6,590 nucleotides of DNA from Thiomicrorhabdus sp. (GTDB taxonomy: Bacteria > Pseudomonadota > Gammaproteobacteria > Thiomicrospirales > Thiomicrospiraceae): the NCBI GenBank assembly GCA_015488565.1, contig WFNQ01000077.1, positions 1 to 6,590 on the forward strand, read 5' to 3'. Under the pieces are notes generated by a model. The model ran no database searches. It had not been told where the DNA came from and worked only from the letters and a program-made list of their open reading frames with translations. A program made the position numbers and the translations under genes. Within the stretch, counting starts at the first letter, position 1. Every line of letters begins with the position of its first letter. Positions 5,567 to 6,590 of this stretch are shown one piece after another.

Positions 5567-6590
5567 ATGAAAACCAACTGCTCTGTGCCAGCCAAGTTGA
5601 TACTCTCAGGCGAACACGCTGTACTGTATCAATGCCCCGCACTCAGCATGGCGATTGATTTACCCACCCATTGCTGGACAGAACAGCAACCACACTGCAC
5701 GCCCTCTTTACACATCGAACTCTGTAATTTTTCAGAAATCCATTCACTCTCTTTTAACGAATACCGCCAACAAGCCCTGCAAATAGAACAACGTTATCAA
5801 TCCTTTTTGCAAAAAAAAATAGCCATTCAAATGGTTCTGAGACAACCCATTGAACTCATTTTTTGTACTCTGCATCATTTTGAGGAGCACATTACAAAAA
5901 TCAATCCTAGTGACTGGTCGTTTAAAATTCAATCTGAAAGTCTAATAGGTCGAGGATTAGGCAGTTCCGCCGCCGTTATTTTAAGCCTGCTTGCGTCACT
6001 GCTCAAACACCACTCAATCCATCTTTCCTCGTCTGAACTATTAACCCTTGCACAACGCATTGAAGCGCGTCAACACGGAAAGTCTAGTGGCATTGATCCT
6101 GCAACCCTCATTCACGGCGGGCTGTTACGCTACCAAACAGACCAACCCATTAAATCCATTATTTCCCCCCCCCTAAAGGCTTGGTTAATCGACACAGGCA
6201 AACCAGACAACTCAACTGGCGAATGCGTCATGGCCGTTCAATCACTACATCAGAACGACAGCGCATTATGGCAAGATTTTCATACCACCACACAAGCCAT
6301 TGCCTCAGCCATTGAACACAATGAATGGTCATGCTTACAACAAGGCATCATCAAAAACCATCAATTATTAACTCAAATTGGCGTCGTTCCGAAAACCATT
6401 CAAACATTTATTGCGAAACTGCACGCCCAATACAATGCCGCCGCTAAAATTTGTGGTTCGGGCAGTCTCACTGGAAAAAATGCTGGGGTGGTTATATGCC
6501 TTAGCAAACAAGAACCCACCGAACTGTGCCACACTTACGGTTATAGTTGCCGCCCCATTACATTGCAACAACAAGGACTCACCTGTGAAT
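5567..6590 (+). CDS. mvk: Mevalonate kinase (3' end outside window)
   Basis: This GHMP-superfamily kinase phosphorylates mevalonate with ATP to 5-phosphomevalonate. The frame stays open from the ATG at 5567 to the right edge, giving 341 codons. Visible motifs are PAKLILSGEHAVLY (8-21, with K10 matching the active-site lysine of human MVK), the ATP-binding loop GRGLGSSAA (128-136), SSGIDPATLIHGG (173-185, with D177 as the likely catalytic aspartate) and KICGSGSLTG (294-303, motif 3). The SGEHAVLY and GIDPATLIHGG motifs together favour mevalonate kinase over phosphomevalonate kinase. It begins 7 bp after the mvaS stop with no clear ribosome site, so translation is probably coupled to mvaS. With 341 residues already visible it is near or past usual bacterial length, so the stop should be close beyond the edge. 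A C9 tract lies at codons 200-203. Confidence 0.93.
   Translation, partial: MKTNCSVPAKLILSGEHAVLYQCPALSMAIDLPTHCWTEQQPHCTPSLHIELCNFSEIHSLSFNEYRQQALQIEQRYQSFLQKKIAIQMVLRQPIELIFCTLHHFEEHITKINPSDWSFKIQSESLIGRGLGSSAAVILSLLASLLKHHSIHLSSSELLTLAQRIEARQHGKSSGIDPATLIHGGLLRYQTDQPIKSIISPPLKAWLIDTGKPDNSTGECVMAVQSLHQNDSALWQDFHTTTQAIASAIEHNEWSCLQQGIIKNHQLLTQIGVVPKTIQTFIAKLHAQYNAAAKICGSGSLTGKNAGVVICLSKQEPTELCHTYGYSCRPITLQQQGLTCE
6165..6173. repeat. C9 homopolymer inside mvk
   Basis: Nine cytosines encode the end of S200, P201, P202 and the first base of L203 in the mevalonate kinase. The frame is intact at this length: the downstream GHMP motif 3 (294-303) is in frame with the motifs upstream. A change of one base would truncate the enzyme before motif 3. 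Confidence 0.9.

Noticed and set aside
6165..6173. Frameshift in mvk at the C9 tract
   Set aside because: Motifs on both sides (GIDPATLIHGG and KICGSGS) are in the same frame, so the gene is intact as read.
5744..6574. Minus-strand frames at 5744-5932 and 6368-6574
   Set aside because: Both lie antisense to mvk, which is open throughout and carries all GHMP kinase motifs.

Overview
The window looks like chromosomal DNA from a gammaproteobacterium. PpiC, the DUF3392-type membrane protein and the SYLF/YSC84-type exported protein all resemble gammaproteobacterial families. Base composition is moderately AT-rich and even, and genes are tightly packed. I cannot name the genus from sequence alone. 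There is no insertion sequence, phage gene, tRNA/rRNA or CRISPR array.

Layout: (1) bases 1-542, minus strand, hold the start of a multi-pass membrane protein that runs off the left edge; it resembles the membrane input module of a signalling protein. (2) Bases 707-1718, plus strand, hold a likely two-gene unit: an exported SYLF-domain protein and a small DUF3392-type membrane protein. It ends in a strong, probably bidirectional terminator (1756-1793). (3) Bases 1817-2098, minus strand, encode the single-domain parvulin PpiC, convergent on that terminator. (4) A 115-bp divergent control region separates ppiC from (5) a plus-strand mevalonate-pathway operon that fills the rest: HMG-CoA reductase (2214-3266), type 2 isopentenyl-diphosphate isomerase (3284-4333), HMG-CoA synthase (4387-5559) and mevalonate kinase (5567 to the right edge, incomplete).

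Together the four operon genes cover HMG-CoA synthesis from acetoacetyl-CoA and acetyl-CoA (MvaS), its reduction to mevalonate (HMGR), mevalonate phosphorylation (Mvk), and IPP/DMAPP interconversion (Fni). Phosphomevalonate kinase and diphosphomevalonate decarboxylase are not seen and would be expected beyond base 6590 or elsewhere. Most bacteria of this class use the MEP pathway, so this operon is the distinctive content, but each enzyme is a known family and I see no clearly novel system. The points most worth checking are an apparently leaderless HMGR transcript, poly-C tracts (two within mevalonate genes), a class I-like HMGR sequence, and a palindrome plus direct repeat in the ppiC/HMGR control region.
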